The notes under the pieces: generated by a model
Seen by the model: only the letters and a program-made list of their open reading frames with translations
Database searches by the model: none
Told to the model about the DNA's origin: nothing
Program-made: the position numbers and the translations under genes
Shown here: positions 49,707-58,339 of the stretch, in pieces
Position numbering within the stretch: the stretch's first letter is position 1
Layout: the number at the start of each line of letters is the position of its first letter
Assembly (NCBI RefSeq): GCF_041261445.1
Contig: NZ_JBGCCU010000040.1
Coordinates: forward strand, 1-64,000
DNA from: Catenulispora sp. EB89
GTDB lineage: Bacteria; Actinomycetota; Actinomycetes; Streptomycetales; Catenulisporaceae
Length of the DNA: 64,000 bases
Reading direction: 5' to 3'

Positions 49707-51499
49707 CTCCGGTTGATCGCGGCCATCACGTTCTCCAGATCCTCGGTCCGCCCCGCGCTCCAGCCCGGCGGCGGCAGCACGGCGGCCCAGCCGTCGCAGG
49801 CGCCGGTGCCGTAGCTGTGGCCGTGCGGCGTCGGCATGCCGAAGGAGACCGCCAGGTCCACCGTGGTCTGCCAGAAGGAGACGATCGGGTAGTAGCGCAG
49901 CTGCGGTGTGATGTCCGGGCCCAGGGGCGGGGAGGCCCAGCCGGGCTTGTCGAACAGCAGGTCCGGGGTCCACCACACCACCGGGTCCGAGGCGTTCTGC
50001 AGGTACACCACGCGCGGGTGGCCCCAGGGCGCGCCCCAGGGGAAGCGCAGGTCCACCGCGGGCCACTGGCCGAAGCGGATGTTCTTCGCCCCCTGATACA
50101 CCGGCTGCCAGACCGGCGAGCCCGGGTCGCGGTGCGCGGTGATCTGCTGCCAGATCCGGCTGGCCTGCGGCGGGCCCTCGAACAGGACGCCGTCCGCGCC
50201 GTCGATCAGGGCCTGCGGGGTGGTGAAGACCGAGTCCAGGGCGTAGGAGCCCAGGGACTCGCCGGAGAGGACCAGCTTGGGGCGGCGGTCCGCCGGGATC
50301 GCGAGCAGCCGGGTGTGGACCGCCTGGTACAGCGCGCGGGCCGCGTGCCCGGCGCGCTCCTGGTCGACCAGGAACGAGATCCAGCTCGGCAGGTACGAGT
50401 ACTGAAGTGCCACAGTCGCGGTGTCGCCGTCGTACATGTACTCCAGCGGGGTCGGGATGTTCCGGTCCACCCAGCCGCTGCCGGTGGTGCCGACCAGGTT
50501 GATCACCTTGCGGTTCCACGCGCCGGTCCGGTCCATCTCGTGCAGCGCCAGGGTCGCGGCGCCGGTGAAGTCCGCGGACTCCACCTGCTCGCCGACGTAG
50601 ACCCGGATCGGCGGGAGCGCGGGCTGCCCGGAGAACGCCGCGAGCTCCTGCGTGGTCGGGGCGGTGGCCACGAAGGTGCGGCCCTTGGTGCCCAGGCTCG
50701 ACCAGCTCACCAGCGACGGCGGGCTGCCGGCCACCTCCGGGGAGGACGGCCGGTGGATGCCCGGCTCCGTGCCGTCGTTGGCCTGCCGCGAGACGTGGTC
50801 CATGAACCCGATGAAGCCGCGGTCCCAGAGCACGTTCTTGGTGCCGACCACGACCAGCGTCGTGCACACCATCAGCCCGGCGGCGTAGGCCAGCGGCCAG
50901 GGCACCAGCCGCCCGAACCAGGCCACGAGCTTGCGCGCGAGCAGCCGGACGGCCCGGCACAGGACCAGCAGGAACAGGAACGTCCCCAGCGACAGCCCGA
51001 TGATGATCCCGGCGTTCCAGGTCGAGGACTGGTTCTGGCCCATCAGCAGCTGCAGTTCGCGCTGCGCCCGGGCGCCCCAGACCACCACGGACACGCTCAC
51101 CACGAGCAGCACCACCGGGATGAACTGCCAGGAGCGCTTCCGCAGGTGCTCGCCCAAGGTTCGGCCGCGGCGCCGCGCCACCGACCGGACCAGGGTGCTG
51201 AGCAACGAACCGACGCCGTAGCCGGCGATACCGGTGATGCCGCCGAGCAGCCCCTGCATGATCCACGGCCGGGGGAGCAGCGAGGGGGTCAGCGACAGCC
51301 AGAAGAAGAGCGTCGCGAAGCAGTAGCCGGTCAGGTCCGGCCAGCGGCGTACGACCCAGGACGGATCCGGCGGGTCCCAGTACGGCTTCCGGACGAACGA
51401 CGCGACGCGGTGCGTCAGCCGCCGGCGGTGCGCGGAGCCCGAGCCGGAGTCGGAATGCTCGGTTGTGGAGGAGAAGTCCGTGAGATCCGATTTCTCCAT
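49697..51499 (-). CDS. Abhydrolase_9 family membrane alpha/beta hydrolase
   Basis: The product is 600 residues. A cytoplasmic N-terminus is followed by about five membrane helices (GYCFATLFFWLSLTPSLLPR, FIPVVLLVVSVSVVVWGA, AGIIIGLSLGTFLFLLVLC, PLAYAAGLMVCTTLVVVG), and a hydrolase domain from about 260. The nucleophile is Ser415 in SGESLGSYALDS. Other family motifs are IRVYVGEQVESADFTGAATL, FEGPPQASRIWQQIT and VVYLQNASDPVVWW. This matches the actinobacterial Abhydrolase_9 / DUF2319 family, whose substrate is unknown. Its stop lies inside the CPBP gene start, so the two form one leftward unit. Confidence 0.88.
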   Translation of the reverse strand: MEKSDLTDFSSTTEHSDSGSGSAHRRRLTHRVASFVRKPYWDPPDPSWVVRRWPDLTGYCFATLFFWLSLTPSLLPRPWIMQGLLGGITGIAGYGVGSLLSTLVRSVARRRGRTLGEHLRKRSWQFIPVVLLVVSVSVVVWGARAQRELQLLMGQNQSSTWNAGIIIGLSLGTFLFLLVLCRAVRLLARKLVAWFGRLVPWPLAYAAGLMVCTTLVVVGTKNVLWDRGFIGFMDHVSRQANDGTEPGIHRPSSPEVAGSPPSLVSWSSLGTKGRTFVATAPTTQELAAFSGQPALPPIRVYVGEQVESADFTGAATLALHEMDRTGAWNRKVINLVGTTGSGWVDRNIPTPLEYMYDGDTATVALQYSYLPSWISFLVDQERAGHAARALYQAVHTRLLAIPADRRPKLVLSGESLGSYALDSVFTTPQALIDGADGVLFEGPPQASRIWQQITAHRDPGSPVWQPVYQGAKNIRFGQWPAVDLRFPWGAPWGHPRVVYLQNASDPVVWWTPDLLFDKPGWASPPLGPDITPQLRYYPIVSFWQTTVDLAVSFGMPTPHGHSYGTGACDGWAAVLPPPGWSAGRTEDLENVMAAINRRWS

Positions 51500-51566
51500 C
51501 CGGCCATTATCAGCGCTCTCACGGCGAAATCGTGGGACCGCCGGACCGTCCGGGCCGCGATCGCGC

Positions 51567-51599
51567 GGAAGGGCCCCGGCGCGACGCCGGGGCCCTTCC
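51567..51599. terminator. Intrinsic terminator after the aminotransferase gene
   Basis: A perfect 15-bp stem, GGAAGGGCCCCGGCG / CGCCGGGGCCCTTCC, with a CGA triloop, just downstream of the leftward aminotransferase stop. Confidence 0.85.
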
Positions 51600-51614
51600 G
51601 CAGGTGGTTCTGGC

Positions 51615-52856
51615 TCAGCGCGCCTCGCCGAGCAGCTTCTGCAGCCGCGACACGCCCTCGACCAGGTCCGCGTCGCTCAGCGCGTAGGACAGCCGCAGGT
51701 AGCCCGGGGTCCCGAAGGCCTCGCCGGGCACCACGGCGACCTCGGCCTCGTCCAGGATCAGCGAGGCCAGCTCGGCCGAGCTGGCCGGGTGCTGCCCCCG
51801 GATCTCCTTGCCCAGCAGCGCCTTCACCGAGGGGTACACGTAGAACGCGCCCTTCGGCTCCGGGCACAGCACGCCGGGGATCTCGTTCAGCATCCGCACC
51901 ATGGTCTGCCGGCGGCGGTCGAAGGCCAGCTTCATCTCGTTCACCGCGGCCAGGTCGCCGGACACCGCGGCCAGCGCGGCGACCTGCGCGACGTTGGAGA
52001 CGTTGGAGGTGGCGTGCGACTGCAGGTTGGTGGCGGCCTTGACCACGTCGGCCGGGCCGATCAGCCACCCGACCCGCCAGCCGGTCATCGCGTAGGTCTT
52101 GGCCACGCCGTTGACGATCACGGTCTGCTCGGCGAGCTCCGGCACCGCCTTCAGGATGGAGGTGAAGCGCGCGTCGCCGTAGACCAGGTGCTCGTAGATC
52201 TCGTCGGTGAGGACCCACAGGCCGTGCTCCAGGGCCCAGCGGCCGATCGCCTCGACCTGCTCGGGGCTGTAGACCGCGCCGGTCGGGTTCGACGGCGACA
52301 CGAACAGCAGGACCTTGGTGCGCTCGGTCCGGGCCGCCTCCAGCTGCTCCACCGAGGCCAGGTAGCCGGTGGTCTCGTCGGTGACCACGTCCACCGGCAC
52401 GCCGCCGGCCAGCTGGATCGCCTCGGGGTAGGTGGTCCAGTACGGGGCCGGGACGATGACCTCGTCGCCGGGGTCCAGCAGGGTCGCGAAGGCGTTGTAG
52501 ATGGCCTGCTTGCCGCCGTTGGTGACCAGGACCTGGTTCGCCGACACCGACACGCCGGAGTCGCGCAGCGTCTTGTGCGCGATCGCCTCCTTGAGCTCCG
52601 GCAGCCCGCCGGCCGGCGTGTACTTGTGGTACTTCGGGTCCTGAGCCGCCTTCAGCGCCGCCTCGACGATGTAGGCCGGGGTCGGGAAGTCGGGCTCTCC
52701 GGCGCCGAAGCCGACCACCGGCCGGCCGGCCGCCTTGAGCGCCTTCGCCTTGGCGTCCACGGCCAGGGTCGCGGACTCGGCGATGGCGCCGACGCGCTGG
52801 GAGACGCGCCGGGACGGGGAGGGTGTGTTGGCTGCGGAGGCTGTCATGCCTTCCAT
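51615..52856 (-). CDS. aspC: Aspartate/prephenate-type aminotransferase, class I (AT Ib)
   Basis: The product is 413 residues from ATG at 52856; the ATG at 52847 removes three residues. A PLP enzyme that moves amino groups between aspartate and 2-oxoglutarate, possibly also prephenate. Motifs: [14 protein letters not shown] near 45, [11 protein letters not shown], the [10 protein letters not shown] substrate loop, [14 protein letters not shown] near 190, and [17 protein letters not shown] with PLP-binding Lys253. [15 protein letters not shown] ends the chain. This gene next to tRNA-Trp and secE is standard actinomycete order. The symbol follows common usage for this location. Confidence 0.92.
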   Translation of the reverse strand: MEGMTASAANTPSPSRRVSQRVGAIAESATLAVDAKAKALKAAGRPVVGFGAGEPDFPTPAYIVEAALKAAQDPKYHKYTPAGGLPELKEAIAHKTLRDSGVSVSANQVLVTNGGKQAIYNAFATLLDPGDEVIVPAPYWTTYPEAIQLAGGVPVDVVTDETTGYLASVEQLEAARTERTKVLLFVSPSNPTGAVYSPEQVEAIGRWALEHGLWVLTDEIYEHLVYGDARFTSILKAVPELAEQTVIVNGVAKTYAMTGWRVGWLIGPADVVKAATNLQSHATSNVSNVAQVAALAAVSGDLAAVNEMKLAFDRRRQTMVRMLNEIPGVLCPEPKGAFYVYPSVKALLGKEIRGQHPASSAELASLILDEAEVAVVPGEAFGTPGYLRLSYALSDADLVEGVSRLQKLLGEAR

Positions 52857-52948
52857 CGTCCCACCGCAGGGGGGTCGTTCGGGGTGACGTTCCACGAAAG
52901 GAGACGCCCGCGACACGGCCGGTATGCGTGCCGGCTCCGAACCCGTTC

Positions 52949-52976
52949 GCAATCGGGGACGTGCGTCCCGTACACT
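52949..52976 (+). promoter_or_regulatory. Possible tRNA-Trp/secE promoter
   Basis: TACACT at 52971-52976 is a good actinomycete -10. A TCGCAA 18 bases upstream is only a weak -35. Between them is a GGGACG-TG-CGTCCC dyad. The position, 64 bases before tRNA-Trp, is sensible. Confidence 0.4.
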
Positions 52977-53039
52977 CTCGATCGGCGGATTCCCCTTCCC
53001 CACCTCGGCGAGGTAGGTTTGTGGAGCACGCTTAGGCAA

Positions 53040-53112
53040 AGGGTCGTAGCTCAACTGGCAGAGCACCGGTCTCCAAAACCGGGGGTTGGGGGTTCAAGTC
53101 CCTCCGGCCCTG
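53040..53112 (+). tRNA. tRNA-Trp (CCA)
   Basis: 73 nt, acceptor AGGGTCG/CGGCCCT with a G-U pair, D arm TAGCTCAACTGGCAGAGC, anticodon loop CTCCAAA giving CCA, T arm GGGGGTTCAAGTCCCTC, discriminator G. The position directly before secE is conserved in actinobacteria. Confidence 0.95.
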
Positions 53113-53117
53113 CTTAG

Positions 53118-53155
53118 GCGCCCAGGAAAGCCCGGTAACGGGCTCTCCTGGGCGC
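53118..53155 (+). other. Hairpin between tRNA-Trp and secE
   Basis: Outer stem GCGCCCAGGA / TCCTGGGCGC, inner stem AGCCCG / CGGGCT, loop GTAA. No T-run follows. It may be a processing signal separating the tRNA from the secE mRNA or a partial terminator. Confidence 0.65.
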
Positions 53156-53221
53156 GAAGCGTGTTCGCGGCGAGACCCGCCGCGCCAACTTGCCACTTTC
53201 ACCGAATGTGATGAGGACCAG

Positions 53222-53491
53222 GTGACCGAGACGAGCTCGACCTCCGCGATGTCGAAGCCGGACCGCGGGCGCGGCGGTGACCGCCGCCCCGAGCGCCGCC
53301 GGTCGCCCCTGGGCCGGATCAGCCTGTTCTACCGACAGGTCATCGCCGAACTGCGCAAGGTGGTGTGGCCGACCCGCAACGAGCTGGTCACCTACACGAC
53401 CGTGGTCATCGTGTTCGTCGCGATCATGGTGGGGATCGTGGCTACGCTGGACTACGGGTTCAGCAAACTGGTGATGTGGGTGTTCGGCTGA
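53222..53491 (+). CDS. secE: Preprotein translocase subunit SecE
   Basis: The product is 89 residues from a GTG start with GAGGA just upstream. The short single-helix bacterial form: a basic cytoplasmic N-terminus (RGRGGDRRPERRR), the conserved amphipathic FYRQVIAELRKVVWPTRNEL, and one membrane helix (TTVVIVFVAIMVGIVATLDY). SecE clamps SecY in the export channel. It is followed by nusG after 47 bases, the universal order. Confidence 0.95.
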   Translation: MTETSSTSAMSKPDRGRGGDRRPERRRSPLGRISLFYRQVIAELRKVVWPTRNELVTYTTVVIVFVAIMVGIVATLDYGFSKLVMWVFG

Positions 53492-53528
53492 GCGTCGTAC
53501 CGATCCCACCACCCCGAGCGAAGGAAGT

Positions 53529-53546
53529 ATGAGCGACCGTGTCTGA
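53529..53546 (+). other. Five-codon open frame overlapping the nusG start
   Basis: ATG AGC GAC CGT GTC TGA follows AAGGA by three bases and overlaps the nusG GTG at 53539 in another frame. It could be a tiny translated leader, or a relic of an older MSD-type nusG start altered by a frameshift. Confidence 0.45.
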
Positions 53547-54303
53547 GACGTACGAGGACCTCGAAGAAGCGACTGTTCTCGTGGAGAACGACGACGAGGC
53601 CGTCGAGGCGGAGGTCGCCGCAGGTGCGCCCGAGGACGGCACCGAAGAGGGCGCCGAGGGCGCCGAGGGTGCCGAGGCCGAGGCCGACAGCGGGCCCGCG
53701 CCCGGCAGCCCGGAGGCCATCGAGGAGTTCCGCGAGGCGCTGCGCCGCGCGCCCGGCGAGTGGTACGTGATCCACAGCTACGCCGGCTACGAGAACCGGG
53801 TGAAGCAGAACCTCGAGACCCGCATGACCACCCTGAACATGGAGGACTTCATCTTCCAGGTCGAGGTGCCCATGGAGGAGGTCGTCGAGATCAAGGGCGG
53901 CCAGCGCAAGCGGGTCAAGCGCAACAAGTTCCCCGGCTACGTGCTGGTCCGCATGGACCTGACCAACGAGTCCTGGGGCGTGGTGCGCAACACCCCCGGC
54001 GTCACCGGCTTCGTCGGCAACGCCCACGAGCCGTACCCGCTGACCCTGGACGAGGTCGTGAAGATCCTGCTCGAGGAGCAGCCGGAAGAGGTCAGCGGCA
54101 AGCAGAAGGCGCCGGCCGAGGTCAAGGTGCTGGACTTCGAGGTGGGCGACTCGGTCACCGTCATCGACGGCCCGTTCGCCACGCTGCAGGCCACGATCAA
54201 CGAGATCAACGCCGACTCGCAGAAGGTCAAGGGCCTGGTGGAGATCTTCGGCCGGGAGACCCCGGTGGAGCTGAGCTTCAACCAGATCCAGAAGAACAGC
54301 TGA
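53539..54303 (+). CDS. nusG: Transcription antitermination factor NusG
   Basis: The product is 254 residues from GTG at 53539. An acidic, Glu/Ala-rich N-terminal extension of about 65 residues is typical of actinomycete NusG. The NGN domain (about 73-185) binds RNA polymerase: [35 protein letters not shown] and [11 protein letters not shown]. The KOW domain ends the protein ([32 protein letters not shown]) and contacts S10 or Rho. The ribosome binding site spacing is long (13 bases from AAGGA), so the start is not beyond doubt. A terminator follows directly, separating it from rplK. Confidence 0.94.
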   Translation: MSETYEDLEEATVLVENDDEAVEAEVAAGAPEDGTEEGAEGAEGAEAEADSGPAPGSPEAIEEFREALRRAPGEWYVIHSYAGYENRVKQNLETRMTTLNMEDFIFQVEVPMEEVVEIKGGQRKRVKRNKFPGYVLVRMDLTNESWGVVRNTPGVTGFVGNAHEPYPLTLDEVVKILLEEQPEEVSGKQKAPAEVKVLDFEVGDSVTVIDGPFATLQATINEINADSQKVKGLVEIFGRETPVELSFNQIQKNS

Positions 54304-54360
54304 GCCGCTTCTCCCCCAAAGGTATGACCGGTCTTCATGCTGCTTTCGCAGGCGGCTGAC

Positions 54361-54390
54361 AAGGGCGCCCCACTAGCCTGGGGCGCCCTT
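54361..54390 (+). terminator. Intrinsic terminator after nusG
   Basis: A perfect 11-bp stem, AAGGGCGCCCC / GGGGCGCCCTT, with loop ACTAGCCT, followed by AACATTTCC. It ends the secE-nusG transcript. Confidence 0.85.
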
Positions 54391-54422
54391 AACATTTCCT
54401 GAAGATTCCGTGGGGGGATCTC

Positions 54423-56540
54423 ATGGCTTTCCGCATGTCCCGGCGGCTGTCCGCGGCCGCGATCGTCTCGGCCTCGCTGGTCGGCCTGGCGGTCGCACCG
54501 CAGGCCGGTGCCACCGTCGCCGGCGTCCCGGCGAGCAGCCCGCTGACCGTCAGCCACACCGACGGCTCCCTGGAGACCGTGGGCGGGGGGACCTCCTCCG
54601 TGCCCTGGGCCGGGACCGACGTCTCCTGGTCGCCCGACGGCAGCAAGTACGCCTTCTCCGCCAACAACCAGATCTACACCGCGAACGCCGACGGCTCCGG
54701 TCTGAAGATCGTCGCGCACGGCGCGGCCTCCGGCGCGCAGCCGGTCTGGGCCTACGGCGGCGAGCTGCTGGTCTTCGCCGGCTGGGACCCGACGGTCAGC
54801 AGCTCCGGCCCGACCCAGCTGATGGCCACCTGGTCCAACGGCGCGGCGAACGACAACGGTCTGCCGGTGTCCTGGCCGCTGCCGAAGGTCGCCGCGGCCG
54901 GCACCGCGGACTCCAGCCCCGACTACGGCGGCGACGTGCTGGCCTTCGCCCGGGCCACGGTCTCCGGCGGGACGAACACCTCCGACGGGATCTGGATCCG
55001 CAGCAACGCCGGGAACTACGTCCCCTTCCAGGTCGCGTCCTCCGGTGTCGCGCCGACCGTGTCGCCGGACGGCAAGACGGTCGCGTTCGTGCAGGCCGAC
55101 AAGAACAAGGTGCCGCAGATCTGGACGGTGCCGACCTCGGTCCCGGCCGGCGGGCTGCCCACCCCGGTGCAGCAGACCTTCGTGCCCGCCGGATCCGCGA
55201 GCACCCCGACGATCACGGTCGCCAACCCGGTGTTCTCCCCGGACGGCAGGCGGATCGCCTTCGACGAGACCTCGGTCTCGGCCGGCGCGGCCAAGGGCAC
55301 CAGCCAGGTCCGCTCGGTCGCGCTGAACACCGATCCGAAGGCCACGGTGAACACCGAGGTCGTCTTCGCCGTCACCGGTGCGCTGAGCGGCACCGAGCAC
55401 CTGGCGTACCGGACCGAGTACACCAAGCAGGTGCTGCGGCTGGCCGGCTCGGACCGGCTCGGGACCGCGCAGTCGGTGTCGCAGTCGCAGTGGCGGAACA
55501 ACGGCGACGCTTCGGACTCGGTGCGGTCGCAGGCCAGTGTGGCCGTGCTGTCCCGTGACGACCTGCCGGCCGACGCGCTGGCCGGCTCGACGCTGGCCGC
55601 GCGGCAGAACGGCCCGCTGCTGCTGACCGGCAGCACGGCGCTCTCGCCGCAGGCCGCCGCCGAGCTCAAGCGGATCCTGCCGGCCGGCGCGACGGTCTAC
55701 CTGCTGGGCGGCACCCAGGCGCTGTCCCCGGCGGTCGCGAACTCGGTGCACGCGCTCGGGTTCACCGTCGTCCGGATCGCCGGGGCGGACCGGTACGACA
55801 CCGCGGTGAAGATCGCCGACCGGGTCACCGCGCACCCCAGCCAGATCCTGGTGGCCACCGGCAACGACTTCGCCGACGCGCTGTCCGCGGGCGCGGCGGC
55901 CGGCGCCAACTACGGCGCGGTCGTGGTGCTCAGCGACGACAAGACGATGCCGGCCGAGACGGCGCAGTACCTGCACCGGTTCGGGACGGACTTCGGGCCG
56001 AACTCGGACGTCGTGCTGACCGCGGTCGGCGGCCAGGCGCTGGCGGCGATCGACTCCGAGCACCTGGGGTACTGGCGGGTGAAGCTGGTCGGCGCCGACC
56101 GGTACCAGACCTCGTACTTGGTGGCGAGCACGTTCTTCCCGTACATGACCGCTGCTGGCGTGGCCACCGGCTCGGCGTGGCCGGACGCGCTGTCCGGCGG
56201 GGCCGCGATGGGCAGCATGGGCGGCCCGCTGCTGCTGGTGAACCCGGCCACGGGGCTGTCCGGGCAGGACACCGCGCTGCTGGACGCGAACCGCGGGGAA
56301 CTGTCCGGCGGCTTCGTGTTCGGCGGGCCGGTGGCGGTGCCGACCGGGGTCGACAAGGAGCTGGCGAAGGCGATCGCCGGTCCGCTGGGCGTGATCGACG
56401 GCGGCGGGAACAAGGTGGCCGCCGCGGGGTCCGGCTCGGGGGTCGCGGGGTCGGGGGTCTCGGCGGCGCGTGCGGCCGCGGACCTGGCTTCGGCGCTGCC
56501 GAGCGGGGCTCATGGTCTGGCCAAGCCGGTTCGGCCGTAG
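54423..56540 (+). CDS. Secreted surface protein: beta-propeller plus three cell-wall-binding repeats (CW_binding_2)
   Basis: The product is 705 residues with a signal peptide (AAAIVSASLVGLAVAPQAGA). Residues about 35-330 show TolB/WD40-like propeller repeats (VSWSPDGSKYAFSANNQ, TVSPDGKTVAFVQADKN, VFSPDGRRIAFDE). Three cell-wall-binding type 2 repeats begin at about 340 (LRLAGSDRLGTAQSVSQ), 450 (VRIAGADRYDTAVKIAD) and 555 (VKLVGADRYQTSYLVAS). These bind anionic wall polymers, keeping the protein on the surface. The tail is Gly/Ser/Ala-rich. The gene splits the usual nusG-rplK junction and is bounded by hairpins on both sides, so it is an inserted, separately terminated gene. Confidence 0.88.
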   Translation: MAFRMSRRLSAAAIVSASLVGLAVAPQAGATVAGVPASSPLTVSHTDGSLETVGGGTSSVPWAGTDVSWSPDGSKYAFSANNQIYTANADGSGLKIVAHGAASGAQPVWAYGGELLVFAGWDPTVSSSGPTQLMATWSNGAANDNGLPVSWPLPKVAAAGTADSSPDYGGDVLAFARATVSGGTNTSDGIWIRSNAGNYVPFQVASSGVAPTVSPDGKTVAFVQADKNKVPQIWTVPTSVPAGGLPTPVQQTFVPAGSASTPTITVANPVFSPDGRRIAFDETSVSAGAAKGTSQVRSVALNTDPKATVNTEVVFAVTGALSGTEHLAYRTEYTKQVLRLAGSDRLGTAQSVSQSQWRNNGDASDSVRSQASVAVLSRDDLPADALAGSTLAARQNGPLLLTGSTALSPQAAAELKRILPAGATVYLLGGTQALSPAVANSVHALGFTVVRIAGADRYDTAVKIADRVTAHPSQILVATGNDFADALSAGAAAGANYGAVVVLSDDKTMPAETAQYLHRFGTDFGPNSDVVLTAVGGQALAAIDSEHLGYWRVKLVGADRYQTSYLVASTFFPYMTAAGVATGSAWPDALSGGAAMGSMGGPLLLVNPATGLSGQDTALLDANRGELSGGFVFGGPVAVPTGVDKELAKAIAGPLGVIDGGGNKVAAAGSGSGVAGSGVSAARAAADLASALPSGAHGLAKPVRP

Positions 56541-56571
56541 CTCGGCCGTGATTCGGCCGTGGTTCGGCCGT
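56531..56571 (+). repeat. 11-bp tandem repeat across the surface-protein stop codon
   Basis: TCGGCCGT recurs at 56531, 56542, 56553 and 56564. The TAG stop lies between the first two units. Confidence 0.8.
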
Positions 56572-56668
56572 AGGCAACGCTGTATCGGCTTAGCGACATA
56601 GCGATGTAACGACGTAACGGATGTCGTGAGCCGTGAGGAACAACGCTCCTGGGAGCGATGTTGTGCAT

Positions 56669-56706
56669 GAGGCCTCCGTACCGGTCCTGACCGGTGCGGG
56701 GGCCTC
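56669..56706 (+). terminator. Hairpin upstream of rplK
   Basis: GAGGCC-T-CCG ... ACCGGTC, loop CT, GACCGGT ... CGGGGGCCTC. A smaller bulged stem (ACAAC-GCTCC / GGAGC-GAT-GTTGT) precedes it at 56640-56664. It probably ends the surface-protein transcript; a role as L11 leader RNA is also possible. Confidence 0.6.
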
Positions 56707-56826
56707 GCGGCGTCCGGGGCACGGCAGCCGGTCCGGTAGGCTTGGCTGCTGTTGCCTTATGGCGACGTCCCTCCGCCGTGCCCTTGGTAGGGGTTATCGG
56801 CGACGTCTACAGAAACGAGTACGGGA

Positions 56827-57261
56827 ATGCCTCCCAAGAAGAAGCTCACCGCGGTCATCAAGCTGCAGATCAAGGCCGGTATGGCGAACCCGGCCCCGCC
56901 CGTCGGCCCGGCTCTGGGTCAGCACGGCGTGAACATCATGGAGTTCTGCAAGCAGTACAACGCGGCCACCGAGTCGCAGCGCGGCCAGGTCGTCCCGGTC
57001 GAGATCTCGGTGTTCGAGGACCGCTCCTTCACCTTCATCACGAAGACCCCGCCGGCGGCGAAGCTGATCCTGAAGGCCGCGGGCATCGAGAAGGGCTCGG
57101 GCGTCCCGCAGAAGGACAAGGTCGCGACCCTGTCGCAGGCCCAGGTCCGGGAGATCGCCGAGACCAAGATGCCCGACCTGAACGCGAACGACGTCGAGGC
57201 CGCGATGAAGATCATCGCCGGCACCGCGCGTTCCATGGGCGTCATCGTCTCCGACAGCTGA
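56827..57261 (+). CDS. rplK: 50S ribosomal protein L11
   Basis: The product is 144 residues. Conserved segments: [20 protein letters not shown] near 6-25, [36 protein letters not shown], and the C-terminal [12 protein letters not shown]11 binds the GTPase-associated region of 23S rRNA and takes part in the RelA stringent response and thiopeptide sensitivity. First gene of the rplK-rplA pair. Confidence 0.97.
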   Translation: MPPKKKLTAVIKLQIKAGMANPAPPVGPALGQHGVNIMEFCKQYNAATESQRGQVVPVEISVFEDRSFTFITKTPPAAKLILKAAGIEKGSGVPQKDKVATLSQAQVREIAETKMPDLNANDVEAAMKIIAGTARSMGVIVSDS

Positions 57262-57365
57262 GCTGTCCGAGCCGGAACACCAGCAGTACCAGCACCACCG
57301 GAACCAGTGGCAGAGCCGCGCGCGGCTCGCGAAGACCACACCTCACCATCCCTAGGAGAGCAGCA

Positions 57366-58079
57366 ATGAAGCGCAGCAAGGGCTACCGCAACGCCGCGGC
57401 GAAGATCGACGCCGACGAGCTGTACACGCCGGTGGCGGCCATCCGCCTGGCGAAGGAGACCTCGGTCACCAAGTTCGACAGCTCCGTCGAGGTCTCGATG
57501 CGCCTGGGCATCGACCCCCGCAAGGCCGACCAGATGGTCCGCTCCACCGTCGTGCTCCCGCACGGCACCGGCAAGACCGCCCGCGTGCTGGTCTTCGCCC
57601 AGGGCGACAAGGCCGAGCAGGCCCGCGAGGCCGGCGCCGACATCGTGGGCTCCGACGAGCTCATCGACGAGGTCGCCAAGGGCCGCCTGGACTTCGACGC
57701 GGTCGTGGCCACCCCGGACCTGATGGGCAAGGTCGGCCGCCTGGGCCGGGTCCTGGGCCCGCGCTCCCTGATGCCGAACCCGAAGACCGGCACCGTCACC
57801 GCGGACGTGGCCAAGGCCGTCAACGACATCAAGGGCGGCAAGATCGAGTTCCGCGCCGACCGCCACTCGAACCTGAACTTCATCATCGGCAAGGTCTCCT
57901 TCTCCGAGCAGCAGCTCGCCGAGAACTACGCCGCCGCCCTGGAGGAGGTGCTCCGCGTGAAGCCGAGCGCCGCCAAGGGCCGCTACCTGAGGAAGATCAC
58001 GTTCGCCACCACCATGGGCCCCGGCATCCAGGTGGACGCCAACCGCGTGCGCAACGTCGTGGCTGACGACGAGGCGTGA
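57366..58079 (+). CDS. rplA: 50S ribosomal protein L1
   Basis: The product is 237 residues from ATG at 57366, with AGGAGAG upstream. [18 protein letters not shown] at the start, [20 protein letters not shown], the central [20 protein letters not shown] near 135-155, and the [18 protein letters not shown] strand identify it. L1 forms the mobile stalk near the E site and also represses its own operon at the mRNA in other bacteria. A strong terminator follows. Confidence 0.97.
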   Translation: MKRSKGYRNAAAKIDADELYTPVAAIRLAKETSVTKFDSSVEVSMRLGIDPRKADQMVRSTVVLPHGTGKTARVLVFAQGDKAEQAREAGADIVGSDELIDEVAKGRLDFDAVVATPDLMGKVGRLGRVLGPRSLMPNPKTGTVTADVAKAVNDIKGGKIEFRADRHSNLNFIIGKVSFSEQQLAENYAAALEEVLRVKPSAAKGRYLRKITFATTMGPGIQVDANRVRNVVADDEA

Positions 58080-58113
58080 GTTAGAGGCAGCCAGGCAGCC
58101 AGAGGCCAGGAGG

Positions 58114-58143
58114 AGCCCCCGTCCGTGAGGACGGGGGCTTTTC
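58114..58143 (+). terminator. Intrinsic terminator after rplA
   Basis: AGCCCCCGTCC, loop GTGA, GGACGGGGGCTTTT: an 11-bp stem with a T-run. Confidence 0.92.
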
Positions 58144-58339
58144 GTTGCCGCTGTTCGGTTCTCGTCGGGCCCACGGGGCGGTCAGGGCGCTGAGGGAGCA
58201 CTGAGGGGCGCTGCGCGAGCCTTGCGGCGCCCGCCGAGTGGATCGGCGGCGGGATCCCTGCCGACCGAACAGATCCGGCCAGGAGCGGCCGTGTGCGCAG
58301 CCGGTCAAAACCACCCTCGACCCCGTGCTAATCTTGACG

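Noticed and set aside
39624-51614. Integrative element spanning the accessory block
   Set aside because: No integrase, transposase, plasmid gene or tRNA-derived direct repeat seen; reported only as a synteny difference.
53118-53155. Possible riboswitch before secE
   Set aside because: Only a single extended hairpin is visible; no conserved riboswitch core was recognised.
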